A program made the translations under genes and the position numbers. DNA of 64,000 bases from contig NZ_BMTT01000013.1 in the NCBI RefSeq assembly GCF_014649815.1, positions 163,535 through 227,534 of the forward strand. The letters are read 5' to 3'. Source of the stretch: Streptomyces mutabilis. Its GTDB lineage: Bacteria > Actinomycetota > Actinomycetes > Streptomycetales > Streptomycetaceae. Under the pieces are notes generated by a model that saw only the letters and a list, made by a program, of their open reading frames with translations, did not search any database and was not told where the DNA came from. The number at the start of each line of letters is the position of its first letter. The first letter of the stretch is position 1. Below are positions 42,142-50,580 of this stretch, piece after piece.

Positions 42142-43521
42142 TCAGAGCGAGGTCGGCACGACAACTGCGAGTAGCGCGAGAAGCGGCGCGGCGAGAACCA
42201 CGTATCCGCTGTAGCCGAGCATCCGGCGCTGGAAAGCTCGACGATCGTGCACTTCGGCACTCGCGAGCACGATGACTCCGTTTGTCGAGAACGGACTGAC
42301 ATCCACCACGGTGGCACAGAAGGCGAGCGCCGCGATGAAGCCGACCGCCCCGAGATCGCCGGTCGCGAGCAGCGGCGCGGCCAGCGGCAGAGCGATGAAG
42401 ATGATGCCGATGGACGACCCGACGGCCGAGATCAGGCCGACTGCGAGGAAGAGAACGAACGCGGTGAGCAGCGGCCAAGGGATCTCGACGGCCTGCTCTC
42501 CAGCGAAGTTGATTGTCCCGTTGGCGTCCAGCACGCCCATGTAAGTCACGACGCCGCAGACCAGGAGGGTCGCCGGCCAGGCGATCGAAGCCATGGCGGC
42601 GTCGACCCGGCGCGGAGAGAGGAGCAGCAGGCCGGCGCTGAGGCACATCGAGGTGATGCCGACATCCAGGCCACGCAGCGCGCCTAGCAGAAGCGCACCG
42701 ATGGCAAGCAGAGTGACAGTTGGCTCCCAGATGGCGCTTCTGGTGCCGGGGTTCGCGTGCGGCTCCTCGGTCGCCTCCAGTGTCGCCACACCCTGACGTG
42801 CTGTTCCGTTCGCGCCACCGTGGGCCAGCTCGGGGGCACTGACGTCGGTGCTCTTGTCGGCCTCACCCGATCGAGCCGGGCCTGTATCTCCGCATCCATC
42901 GTCGACGTGGTCGACGACATCCCCGCCGCGAAGCAAGTTACGGCCCCGAATAGCAAAGAGTGCAGCGGCAAACAGGATGTTCAGCGCGAAGGGAACGAGG
43001 AACAGAGTCAACGGGGGGACGTCGATACCAAGATTGCCCGCAACGGTGCCAACGCCGGCCGAATAGACGGTGATGGGTGAGAAGGCCGTGCTGAGGGCAC
43101 CGTGGCTGATCATCATACCCATCAGCAGCGGGTCGATTTCGTACCGTCGTGCAAGAGGCATCGCGATGGGCGCCAGCATTGCGACAGCCATTGGCGAGCC
43201 GAGTGCCATCAGGGCTGCGGCCAGCAGGAACATCAACCAGACAATGGCCCAAGGGCGCCCGCGGACCACTCGAAGGGAATGGTCCATGACCAGATCGACT
43301 GTGCCGTTGGCCTTGGCGATGCCGAAAAGCAGTGTGAGCCCGACGACGATGACGAAAAGGTCACCGGGAAAATAAGAGAACACGTCGTCGAGGGACAGGC
43401 CCGAAACCCATCCACCCACGATGAAAGCGGCAGTGAACCCGAGAAGCCCCATGTTGATGGGACGCGTCGTCGCGATGGCGAACAGCGCCACCAGGACCGC
43501 GATGGAGATCAAGTGGACCAT
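42142..43521 (-). CDS. Dicarboxylate carrier (MatC/SLC13-type)
   Basis: 459 residues. I start it at ATG 43521, which has GGAGGT six bases upstream; the ATG seven codons earlier does not. The N-terminal 150 residues match the MatC N-domain ('LISIAVLVALFAIATTRPIN', 'LFVIVVGLTLLFGIAKANG'). About 11-12 transmembrane helices follow, split by a 60-residue hydrophilic loop (205-265). 'SPMAVAMLAPIAMPL' and 'VDVSPFSTNGVIVLASA' are the paired re-entrant motifs of the ion-transporter superfamily. It should import a dicarboxylic acid by proton or sodium symport for the divergent CoA-transferase and lyase. Confidence 0.85.
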   Translation of the reverse strand: MVHLISIAVLVALFAIATTRPINMGLLGFTAAFIVGGWVSGLSLDDVFSYFPGDLFVIVVGLTLLFGIAKANGTVDLVMDHSLRVVRGRPWAIVWLMFLLAAALMALGSPMAVAMLAPIAMPLARRYEIDPLLMGMMISHGALSTAFSPITVYSAGVGTVAGNLGIDVPPLTLFLVPFALNILFAAALFAIRGRNLLRGGDVVDHVDDGCGDTGPARSGEADKSTDVSAPELAHGGANGTARQGVATLEATEEPHANPGTRSAIWEPTVTLLAIGALLLGALRGLDVGITSMCLSAGLLLLSPRRVDAAMASIAWPATLLVCGVVTYMGVLDANGTINFAGEQAVEIPWPLLTAFVLFLAVGLISAVGSSIGIIFIALPLAAPLLATGDLGAVGFIAALAFCATVVDVSPFSTNGVIVLASAEVHDRRAFQRRMLGYSGYVVLAAPLLALLAVVVPTSL

Positions 43522-43534
43522 CTCTACCTCCGCG

Positions 43535-43553
43535 GCTCTCATATTGTGAGAGC
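43535..43553. promoter_or_regulatory. 19-base palindrome, probable IclR operator
   Basis: GCTCTCA-TATTG-TGAGAGC is perfect and starts 14 bases upstream of the carrier start. The half-sites recur as CTCTCACTAT and ATATTGAGAG at 43705-43742 in front of the CoA-transferase gene. Both transcripts of the divergent pair would then be controlled by the adjacent IclR protein. Confidence 0.65.
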
Positions 43554-43750
43554 TGACTTTTGGAATGTGAGTCGCGTCACCCTATGACCCTGGTCACGCT
43601 CTGACAAGAGGCGAGTTGGGCCGACTCCTGACGTGTCACCAGGCTGACGCCCGAGTGGTCACGTTCGCCGCCTCGCTCTTGCGCACTTGGAAAGCGAACC
43701 CATACGCTCTCACTATCTAGCATCGTGGCTTCATATATTGAGAGGTGTAG

Positions 43751-44965
43751 ATGTCGAACCTCCTCTTCAACGGTCCCCGTGGACCTCTCGCGGGACTGCG
43801 TGTCCTCGAGGCAGCGAACGTCTACGCGGGTCCTTTCGCGGCGTCACTGCTGGGTGACTTCGGTGCCGAGGTGCTCAAGATCGAGATGCCTGGCGCCGGG
43901 GACCCGCTCCGGGCGATGCACCCGTTCGACGGCGACGAGCCGCTCACCTGGACGTCGATTGCGCGGAACAAGAAGTCGATGACCCTGGACCTGCGGGTCG
44001 AGGAAGGCCGGGAGATCTTCCTTGAGCTAGTCGCCTCGCACGACGTCCTCATCGAGAACTTCCGGCCCGGCACGCTCGACCGCTGGAAGCTCACAGCCGA
44101 GGACCTCCGGGCGGCGAACCCGGACCTCGTCATCACCCGCGTCAGCGGCTTCGGCCAGACGGGCCCCAACTCGCCCATGGCGGGTTTCGGCACCCCGGCA
44201 ACGGCCTTCACAGGCTATGTCTATGGCACCGGTTTCCCCGACCGTGAGCCGGTCCTGCCTCCCATCTCCCTCGTCGACTATGTCGCCGGACTGTTCGCCG
44301 CTTTCGGCACGTTGGTTGCCGTGCGTCATCGCGACGTCGCCGGCGGACCTGCGCAGGAGGTGGATGTCGCTCTCTATGAGTCACTGCTTCGCTTCCTCGA
44401 AGGCATGGTCACCCAGTACGACCGGCTTGGAACACTGACCGAACGGCAGGGAAACCAGTTTCCCGCCAGCGTCCCCTGTGGACTCTTTAGGGGCAGCGAC
44501 GACGTGTGGATGGTTCTGTCAACGAGCAGTGACCGGACCTTCAACCGGCTCGCAGAACTGATGGGACGATCCGACATGCTCACCGACCCGCGGTACTGCA
44601 CCAACCGCGCACGAGTGGAGAACCGCGACGCCGTCAACGCCGTCGTAGAGCAGTGGTTCGGAGAGCGCACCGGGGATGAGATCCAGAGGCTGTGCGACGC
44701 GGCGAGCGTGCCTGTTAGTCGCGTCAACTCCATGGCGGACGTCTTCACCAACCCGCACGTGCGCGAGCGCGGCAGCCTCGTCGAGGTGGCCCACCCCAAC
44801 CTTGGAACCGTCACCATGCCCGGCGTCGTGCCGCGCCTGACGAGCACCCCGGGGGCGATCACCAGTCCCGGTCCCAGGTTGGGCGAACACACCGATGCCG
44901 TCCTTGGGATGTTGGGACGCGACAATGCCCAGATCAGGGCCCTCCGTGAGCAGGGAGTGATCTGA
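43751..44965 (+). CDS. Family III CoA-transferase (CaiB/BaiF)
   Basis: 404 residues, full length. N-terminal 'PLAGLRVLEAANVYAGPFAA', 'LGDFGAEVLKIEMPGAGDPL' and 'NKKSMTLDLRVEEGREIFLE' are the family core. The catalytic aspartate is in 'PPISLVDYVAGLFAAFGTL' near residue 177. C-terminal 'NSMADVFTNPHVRERGSLVE' closes the interlocked dimer. It moves CoA between carboxylates, usually from succinyl-CoA. Paired with an HMG-CoA-lyase-type enzyme (start one base after its stop) and a dicarboxylate carrier, a 3-hydroxy-3-methylglutarate or similar acid is the likely acceptor. Confidence 0.9.
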   Translation: MSNLLFNGPRGPLAGLRVLEAANVYAGPFAASLLGDFGAEVLKIEMPGAGDPLRAMHPFDGDEPLTWTSIARNKKSMTLDLRVEEGREIFLELVASHDVLIENFRPGTLDRWKLTAEDLRAANPDLVITRVSGFGQTGPNSPMAGFGTPATAFTGYVYGTGFPDREPVLPPISLVDYVAGLFAAFGTLVAVRHRDVAGGPAQEVDVALYESLLRFLEGMVTQYDRLGTLTERQGNQFPASVPCGLFRGSDDVWMVLSTSSDRTFNRLAELMGRSDMLTDPRYCTNRARVENRDAVNAVVEQWFGERTGDEIQRLCDAASVPVSRVNSMADVFTNPHVRERGSLVEVAHPNLGTVTMPGVVPRLTSTPGAITSPGPRLGEHTDAVLGMLGRDNAQIRALREQGVI

Positions 44966-44966
44966 C

Positions 44967-45836
44967 GTGAAGATCACGATCACTGACGTCGTCCTCCGCG
45001 ACGGGCTTCAGGACGAAGACGTCATCGTCAGCACCGAGGACAAGGTGCGCATCGCTCAGGCCCTTCACAGTGCGGGCCTGACCCAGCTCGAGATCGCCTC
45101 CTTCGTCAACCCTGCGCGGGTACCTCAGATGGCCGACGCCGCCGAGGTCGTGGCGCAGACCAGGGACATCCCGGTGCGCCGCACCGCACTCGCGCTCAAC
45201 GCCGAGGGGGTTCGAAGAGCGGCCACCAGTGGGGTTGAGTGCATCCAGATCGCAGCCTCCGCCAGCAACGCGCACAGCCGCGCCAACGCCGGACGCGGCT
45301 CAGAGGCGGCTCTAGAGCAACTGCGTGAGGTCATTGCCGAGTTCCCCCTGATCCCCTTCATCGGCGGGATCTCCACCGCATTCGTCTGTCCCTTCGACGG
45401 TCCTGTCCCACTAGGGCAGCTGGTGAAGATCGTGAACCAGATGGCCGGCATGGGCGTGGAGCGGATCTCACTGGCCGACACGATCGGGGTCGCCACCACC
45501 GAGCAGGTCATCGCCGTGCTTCGCGCCGTCCGCTCTGAGCTCCCGGATCTGGAGATCGGGCTCCACCTCCATGACGCCCAGGGCCAGGCCCTGCAGACCG
45601 CAGAAGCCGCTCTTGCGGAAGGGATCCAACACTTCGACAGCGCGCTCGGTGGTTACGGCGGTTGTCCGTTCGCACCTGGGGCCCATGGCAACGTGGCCAC
45701 CGAGCGGCTCATCAGCCTGTGCCACCAGCTTGGCGTTACCACCGGCATCGACCCCGAAGGCATCGCCGCAGCCAACCTCATCCTCGAAGAAGCGCTTGCG
45801 AGTGGCACGAAGTTCAAGCCAACCGCCACGAACTGA
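44967..45836 (+). CDS. Hydroxymethylglutaryl-CoA lyase-type enzyme
   Basis: 289 residues from GTG 44967. DRE-TIM metallolyase: 'ITDVVLRDGLQDEDVIVSTE' near 5-24 (Arg-Asp pair), 'LEIASFVNPARVPQMADAAE' near 41, 'HLHDAQGQALQTAEAAL' near 200 (metal His-x-His) and the glycine/cysteine loop 'GGYGGCPFAPGAHGN' near 230-244. The Cys in that loop is the family's active-site residue. It splits HMG-CoA into acetoacetate and acetyl-CoA, or a close 3-hydroxy-3-alkyl analogue. 'VLRDGLQDE' replaces the usual 'VGPRDGLQNE', so a divergent substrate is possible. Confidence 0.88.
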   Translation: MKITITDVVLRDGLQDEDVIVSTEDKVRIAQALHSAGLTQLEIASFVNPARVPQMADAAEVVAQTRDIPVRRTALALNAEGVRRAATSGVECIQIAASASNAHSRANAGRGSEAALEQLREVIAEFPLIPFIGGISTAFVCPFDGPVPLGQLVKIVNQMAGMGVERISLADTIGVATTEQVIAVLRAVRSELPDLEIGLHLHDAQGQALQTAEAALAEGIQHFDSALGGYGGCPFAPGAHGNVATERLISLCHQLGVTTGIDPEGIAAANLILEEALASGTKFKPTATN

Positions 45837-46017
45837 GGCATCACCTGCGGCTAACCTCGGCGCCTGCTCTGCCGCCCCTCCTGGTTGTGGTGCGGCCCAA
45901 TGCGCGCTCCTCCGGCAATGCCGAGTCGGACCGCCCCGAGCCCGAGCCCGACGTACCTTCGGGTCGGACGCATTGCGCTGTAGCCCCACCCCCAGCACGA
46001 TCTGGTTCCCCGCACTC

Positions 46018-46317
46018 TTGGCGGGTAGGACTTCGGTAGCATCCGTCAGGCGACAAGCAGCACGGGGATTGGCGAGAAGTCCCTTGACTGGATCGAGATC
46101 CCTGAGGACAAGCGCCGGCCGGGTAAGACGCAGGTACGACGCGGCAACGGGAATGCCGTTGTGGGGAGTCGAGGTGCTGTACGTGCAGTCCTCGTTCGGT
46201 CGGAAGTCGACGGTGACGGCGAAAGTCACGGTCGGTGCCGAGGAGGAGGCGAAGGTCGCTCCGCTGAGCCCGATCGGATTCTCCGAAGGTCCCGGCACCC
46301 TGAGCCCCGAGGACTAG
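46018..46317 (+). pseudogene. Integrative-plasmid-type small protein, remnant
   Basis: The frame ending at TAG 46315-46317 contains 'RRYDAATGMPLWGVEVLYVQ' and 'SSFGRKSTVTAKVTVGAEEE', closing 'VAPLSPIGFSEGPGTLSPED'. This resembles the small conserved proteins found beside replication genes in Streptomyces integrative elements. I find no start or ribosome site and the rest of such an element is missing. The remaining bases between 45837 and 46388 show nothing else I can support. Confidence 0.35.
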
Positions 46318-46388
46318 GCCGCAGTCGACGATCGGCACTGATCAAAGTCCGACCGTCGCTGCGCCCGTGGTGCCGCCGCCTGGCGGGA

Positions 46389-46829
46389 CTACGAGGCCCG
46401 GTTCCAGGAACCGAGGACCATGAGGGTCTTCGTGCCGGTCACCTGGCCGGCGTGTCGGAGGCCGTCGATGACCTGCTGCAGGTGCTGGATGTCGCGGACG
46501 CGGACGTGGACGAGGGCATCGGGAGCCCCGGCGATGGTGAACACCGCCTGGACCTCGGGCACTTTATAGGCCGTTCGGACTATCTCGTTAACCCGGGTGG
46601 TCCCCGTGTAGGACAGCTCGATGAAGGCCTCGATGCCCCACCCGAGCTTGGCGTGATCGACCTGGACGCTGAAGCCGGTGATGACACCGGTTTCCCGCAG
46701 ACGGTCGACGCGGCGCTTGACTGCTGCCACCGACAGCCCCACCTGAGGCGCGATGTCCGAGAAGGTCCTGCGGCCGTCCTCGTGCAACAGGCGCAAGACC
46801 CGGCGGTCCACATCATCGATTTCGATCAC
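46389..46829 (-). CDS. Lrp/AsnC-family transcriptional regulator
   Basis: 146 residues from GTG 46829 (GGGAG site); the frame runs back to TTG 46865. Residues 1-60 are the helix-turn-helix ('IEIDDVDRRVLRLLHEDGRR', 'DIAPQVGLSVAAVKRRVDRL'). Residues 65-140 are the RAM ligand domain ('TGFSVQVDHAKLGWGIEAFI', 'FTIAGAPDALVHVRVRD'). Divergent from the fused indolepyruvate oxidoreductase gene, it probably senses an amino acid or 2-oxoacid and controls that operon. An AATTTAC/GTAAATT inverted repeat lies in the shared intergenic region. Confidence 0.9.
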   Translation of the reverse strand: MIEIDDVDRRVLRLLHEDGRRTFSDIAPQVGLSVAAVKRRVDRLRETGVITGFSVQVDHAKLGWGIEAFIELSYTGTTRVNEIVRTAYKVPEVQAVFTIAGAPDALVHVRVRDIQHLQQVIDGLRHAGQVTGTKTLMVLGSWNRAS

Positions 46830-46867
46830 CAGATCACTCCCTGCGATTCCGGCCTTTGGGTCCAACT

Positions 46868-46919
46868 AATTTACGTGAAGAAGCTCTAGAGTACAAGGAC
46901 TTGCGTATTAGGGTAAATT
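46868..46919. promoter_or_regulatory. AT-rich divergent promoter with Lrp-type inverted repeat
   Basis: AATTTAC (46868-46874) and GTAAATT (46913-46919) are exact inverted arms about 38 bases apart. They lie in the only markedly AT-rich segment between the Lrp/AsnC gene and the oxidoreductase gene. This is consistent with an Lrp-type operator; no exact consensus was tested. Confidence 0.45.
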
Positions 46920-46998
46920 TGAAGCAACTTCCTTGCGTACCGTTCAGGTCTACTGCTCTCCTGGCTCCGCGCCTGTCACAACGTCGAGGAGGCCTGGG

Positions 46999-49900
46999 AT
47001 GAGCATCGAAACTGCGGTGTCGCTGGAGGACAAATACACGGCCCGAAGCGGTCGCGCGCTGATGTCGGGTGTCCAAGCGCTCGTCCGCCTCACGCTCGAG
47101 CAGCGGCGTGTGGACACCTCGCGCGGTTTGAACACCCGCGCCTTCGTGACTGGGTATCAGGGGTCGCCGCTGGGTGGTGTCGACCTGGAGATGGGGCGGG
47201 CCTCCCGCCACCTCGACGAGGCTGGGGTGCTGTTCCGGCCGGGGCTGAACGAGGAACTGGCCGCCACGGCGGTCGCCGGCACCCAGATGCTCAGGCAGCT
47301 CCCGGGCCGGCGCCACGACGGGGTCACGGGCTTCTGGTACGGCAAGAACCCCGGACTGGACCGGGCCGCCGACGCGATCCGCCACTCCACGGTGGCCGGG
47401 ACCGCCGCCCTGGGTGGCGCGGTCGCCTGGATCGGGGACGACCCGGGCAGCAAGTCCTCCACGGTGCCCAGTTCGTGCGAGCCCATGGGCCAGAGCCTGT
47501 CCATGCCGCTGCTGGCGCCCGGGTCCGTGGCCGAGATCATCGAACTCGGTCTGCACGCCGTAGCGCTCTCAAGGGCATCGGGACTCTGGACGGGACTGAA
47601 GATCGTCGCGGACATCGCTGACGCCTCGGCCGTCGTCGACTTGGACGCGCTGGACCGGGTGGTGCCCGTGCCGCACGGGGATGACCGTGGCGCACACCCC
47701 ACCCTGGTGGGGCCCGCCTCGCTGGACGCCGAGCACGACATGCTCACCCGTCGCCTGGACGTGGCGCGCGCCTACGCCCGTGAGCACGGCCTGAACCGTA
47801 TCCACTTCAGCGCCCCGCAGGCCGGTCTCGGTCTGTTGGCATCGGGCACCACCTTCGCGGTGCTGCAGCGGGCACTGGCCGACCTGGGCTTCGACGAGGC
47901 GGCCATGGACGCCCTGGGCATCCGGCTGATCCGGCTCGCGATGCCGTTTCCGCTGTGTGCCGACGACCTGGTGGCGATGACCGCCAACCTGGATCAGGTC
48001 CTCGTGATCGAGGACAAGGTGCCCTTCCTGGAGGGACAGCTGAAGCAGGCCCTCTACCGCACGCCGGACGCCCCGGTCGTGGTGGGGCGGCAGGACGAGG
48101 AGGGCCGTCCGCTGCTGACCTCCCGCGGCACATTGGGCGCCGAGGACGTGGCCAGGGTGCTGGCCGCGCGCATCGGAGCGGAACGCCTTCCGCACCGGGC
48201 GACGGCGCATCTGCGTTCTCTGGCGGCTTCCCCGTCCACGCGCAGGAAGCTGCCGATGGTCGCGTCGCGCACTCCGTACTTCTGCTCCGGCTGCCCACAC
48301 AGCGCCTCGACCAGGACCGGCGGCGACACTCTGGTCGGTGTCGGCATCGGCTGTCACAGCATGATCGCGCTGGAGGGGGAGGGCCGCGGCCGGCAGGTCG
48401 GACTGACACAGATGGGAGGTGAAGGAGCCCAATGGTTCGGGCTCGCGCCCTTCACCGACGACCTCCACTTCGTGCAGAACCTCGGCGACGGCACCTTTCA
48501 CCACTCCGGGTCGCTCGCCATCCGTGCCGCCGTGGCCGCCGGCGTGCGCATGACCTACAAGCTGCTCTACAACGACGCCGTCGCCATGACGGGCGGTCAG
48601 CGTCCGGAAGGACGGCTGGATGTTCCAGCGCTGACGCGGTGGCTCGCCCTGGAAGGCGTACGCCGCATCGTCGTCACCACGGCGGACCCGGCCGACTACC
48701 GGGGCGTGCGCCTGGATCCGGTCGCCGCCGTCCGCCACCGTGACGAGTTGCCAGACGTCGAGAAGGACCTGGCGGCGGTCGACGGTGTCACGGTTCTTAT
48801 CCACGACGACCGGTGCGCTGCCGAGGAACGGCGGCTGCGCAAGCGCGGGCAGCTTCCCACCCCCGCAGAGAAGGTGGTCATCAATGAGCGGGTGTGCGAG
48901 GGGTGCGGAGACTGCGGAGACGTGTCGACGTGTCTGTCGGTCCAGCCTGTAGACACCGAGTTCGGCCGCAAGACGCGTATCCACCAGCCCTCCTGTAACT
49001 CGGACTTCAGCTGCTTGAAGGGCGACTGCCCCTCATTTCTGCTGGTGGAGCCGGGCAGGCAGCGGCGCTCGGAGCTGCCGCCGCTGCCCGTGACACTGAC
49101 CGAGCCCGAGGTGGTGGTCAGCCGGGACGAGGTGCTGCTGCGGATGCCCGGTATCGGGGGCACCGGCGTGGTCACCGTCTCGCAGATCCTGCAGATGGCC
49201 GCGCACATCGAGGGCCGGTACGCCGCAGGACTCGAACAGACCGGGCTCGCCCAGAAGGGCGGGCCGGTGGTCAGCGATGTGCGCATCTCCTCCAAGCCCG
49301 TCATCGGTGCACTGCGCGCCTCCGGTGCGACGGCGGACGTCCTCGTCGGGTTCGATCTGCTGGGAGCGGCGGCCGCGGCGAACCTCGCGGTGGCCCGCGC
49401 CGGTCACACCATCGCCGTGGTCAACACGGCCGTCGTCCCCACCGCCGCCATGGTCACCAACCGGGTCGCCGTCCCGGATTCGCCGGCCGACGCCCTCGAA
49501 CGGATCGAGACGACGACCCGGCCGGAGGACAATCTCTATCTCGACGCCCAGGGGATGGCCGAGGCGCTCTTCGGCGACCACATGCCGACGAACATGCTGC
49601 TGGTCGGGGCCGCGTACCAGCACGGGTGCGTGCCGGTCTCCGCGGAGGCGATAGAAGCGGCCATCGCACTCAACGGCGCGGCCGTGGAGAAGAACCTCGC
49701 CTCCTTCCGGTGGGGGAGGGCCGCGGTCATCGACCGCGGGGCCGTGCGGCGCGCCCTCGCGGCACCCGAGACGCCCCCGGTCAGTGTCACACCGGCCGCC
49801 GAGGGGATCGCCGCCTCCGCGGCCGCGCCCGGGCAGCTCCGCGACATCCTGGCCGTACGCGTCACCGACCTGATCGGCTACCAGAACACGGCATACGCCC

Positions 49901-50478
49901 GCCGGTACGCCGACAGCGTGCAGCAAGTCGCCGCGCACGCACGGCAGCGGGCCGGCACTGAGGCCGGTGAACGCATCGCCGTGGCCTACGCCAGGGGACT
50001 GCACCGGTTCATGGCGTACAAGGACGAATACGAAGTCGCACGGCTGCACCTGGACACCGTCGAGCAGAGCAGAATCCGTTCCGCCTTCGGCCAGAACTCC
50101 ACGACGTCGGTACTGCTGCACCCGCCCGTGCTGCGCACACTGGGAATGCGGCGCAAGATCCGGCTGCGCCGCACCGCGCCCGTCGTCTTCCGCACACTGC
50201 GTGCGATGCGTGCGCTGCGCGGCACCCCCCTGGACGTCTTCGGCCACGCCAAGGTCCGCCGGGTCGAACGCGAGCTGGTCGACGAGTACCAGCGACTCGT
50301 CGCGACCGCCGTCGACCACCTCACCCCCGACAACACGTCGCACGTCCTGGCCGTCGTGGACCTGGCCGAGCGGGTCCGGGGCTACGAGGACATCAAGCTC
50401 GCCCGGGTCGCCGAGTTCCGTAACCAGGCCCGCGCCGCACTGGAGCGGTGCACCGCCGGAACAGCCGCCATCGGTTGA
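46999..50478 (+). CDS. Fused indolepyruvate:ferredoxin oxidoreductase
   Basis: 1159 residues from ATG 46999 (GAGGAGG site). The N-terminal half carries the alpha-type modules ('NTRAFVTGYQGSPLGGVDLE', 'GDDPGSKSSTVPSSCE'). Thiamine-diphosphate features lie in the middle ('FCSGCPHSAS', 'QMGGEGAQWFGLAPF'). A ferredoxin-like cysteine cluster follows near 635-680 ('CEGCGDCGDVSTCLSV', 'SCNSDFSCLKGDCPSFL'). The gamma domain begins near 715 ('RMPGIGGTGVVTVSQILQMA'). It oxidatively decarboxylates aryl-pyruvates, or related 2-oxoacids, to aryl-acetyl-CoA. The aerobic fused type is known from actinobacteria. An acyl-CoA dehydrogenase gene follows about 100 bases later. Confidence 0.92.
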   Translation: MSIETAVSLEDKYTARSGRALMSGVQALVRLTLEQRRVDTSRGLNTRAFVTGYQGSPLGGVDLEMGRASRHLDEAGVLFRPGLNEELAATAVAGTQMLRQLPGRRHDGVTGFWYGKNPGLDRAADAIRHSTVAGTAALGGAVAWIGDDPGSKSSTVPSSCEPMGQSLSMPLLAPGSVAEIIELGLHAVALSRASGLWTGLKIVADIADASAVVDLDALDRVVPVPHGDDRGAHPTLVGPASLDAEHDMLTRRLDVARAYAREHGLNRIHFSAPQAGLGLLASGTTFAVLQRALADLGFDEAAMDALGIRLIRLAMPFPLCADDLVAMTANLDQVLVIEDKVPFLEGQLKQALYRTPDAPVVVGRQDEEGRPLLTSRGTLGAEDVARVLAARIGAERLPHRATAHLRSLAASPSTRRKLPMVASRTPYFCSGCPHSASTRTGGDTLVGVGIGCHSMIALEGEGRGRQVGLTQMGGEGAQWFGLAPFTDDLHFVQNLGDGTFHHSGSLAIRAAVAAGVRMTYKLLYNDAVAMTGGQRPEGRLDVPALTRWLALEGVRRIVVTTADPADYRGVRLDPVAAVRHRDELPDVEKDLAAVDGVTVLIHDDRCAAEERRLRKRGQLPTPAEKVVINERVCEGCGDCGDVSTCLSVQPVDTEFGRKTRIHQPSCNSDFSCLKGDCPSFLLVEPGRQRRSELPPLPVTLTEPEVVVSRDEVLLRMPGIGGTGVVTVSQILQMAAHIEGRYAAGLEQTGLAQKGGPVVSDVRISSKPVIGALRASGATADVLVGFDLLGAAAAANLAVARAGHTIAVVNTAVVPTAAMVTNRVAVPDSPADALERIETTTRPEDNLYLDAQGMAEALFGDHMPTNMLLVGAAYQHGCVPVSAEAIEAAIALNGAAVEKNLASFRWGRAAVIDRGAVRRALAAPETPPVSVTPAAEGIAASAAAPGQLRDILAVRVTDLIGYQNTAYARRYADSVQQVAAHARQRAGTEAGERIAVAYARGLHRFMAYKDEYEVARLHLDTVEQSRIRSAFGQNSTTSVLLHPPVLRTLGMRRKIRLRRTAPVVFRTLRAMRALRGTPLDVFGHAKVRRVERELVDEYQRLVATAVDHLTPDNTSHVLAVVDLAERVRGYEDIKLARVAEFRNQARAALERCTAGTAAIG

Positions 50479-50580
50479 CCGCGGACGCCCGGCGCCTCGC
50501 CGATGTCACCAGGCGCCCGGCCGCCACCGTAGGCAGCCGACCGCCGCCAGCCCCAACCCGTCGTGTCCCAGGAGAGCCCC

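Noticed and set aside
45837-46017. A gene between the HMG-lyase-type gene and the small integrative-element remnant
   Set aside because: Several frames are open, but none has a start with ribosome site, a family motif or consistent codon usage.
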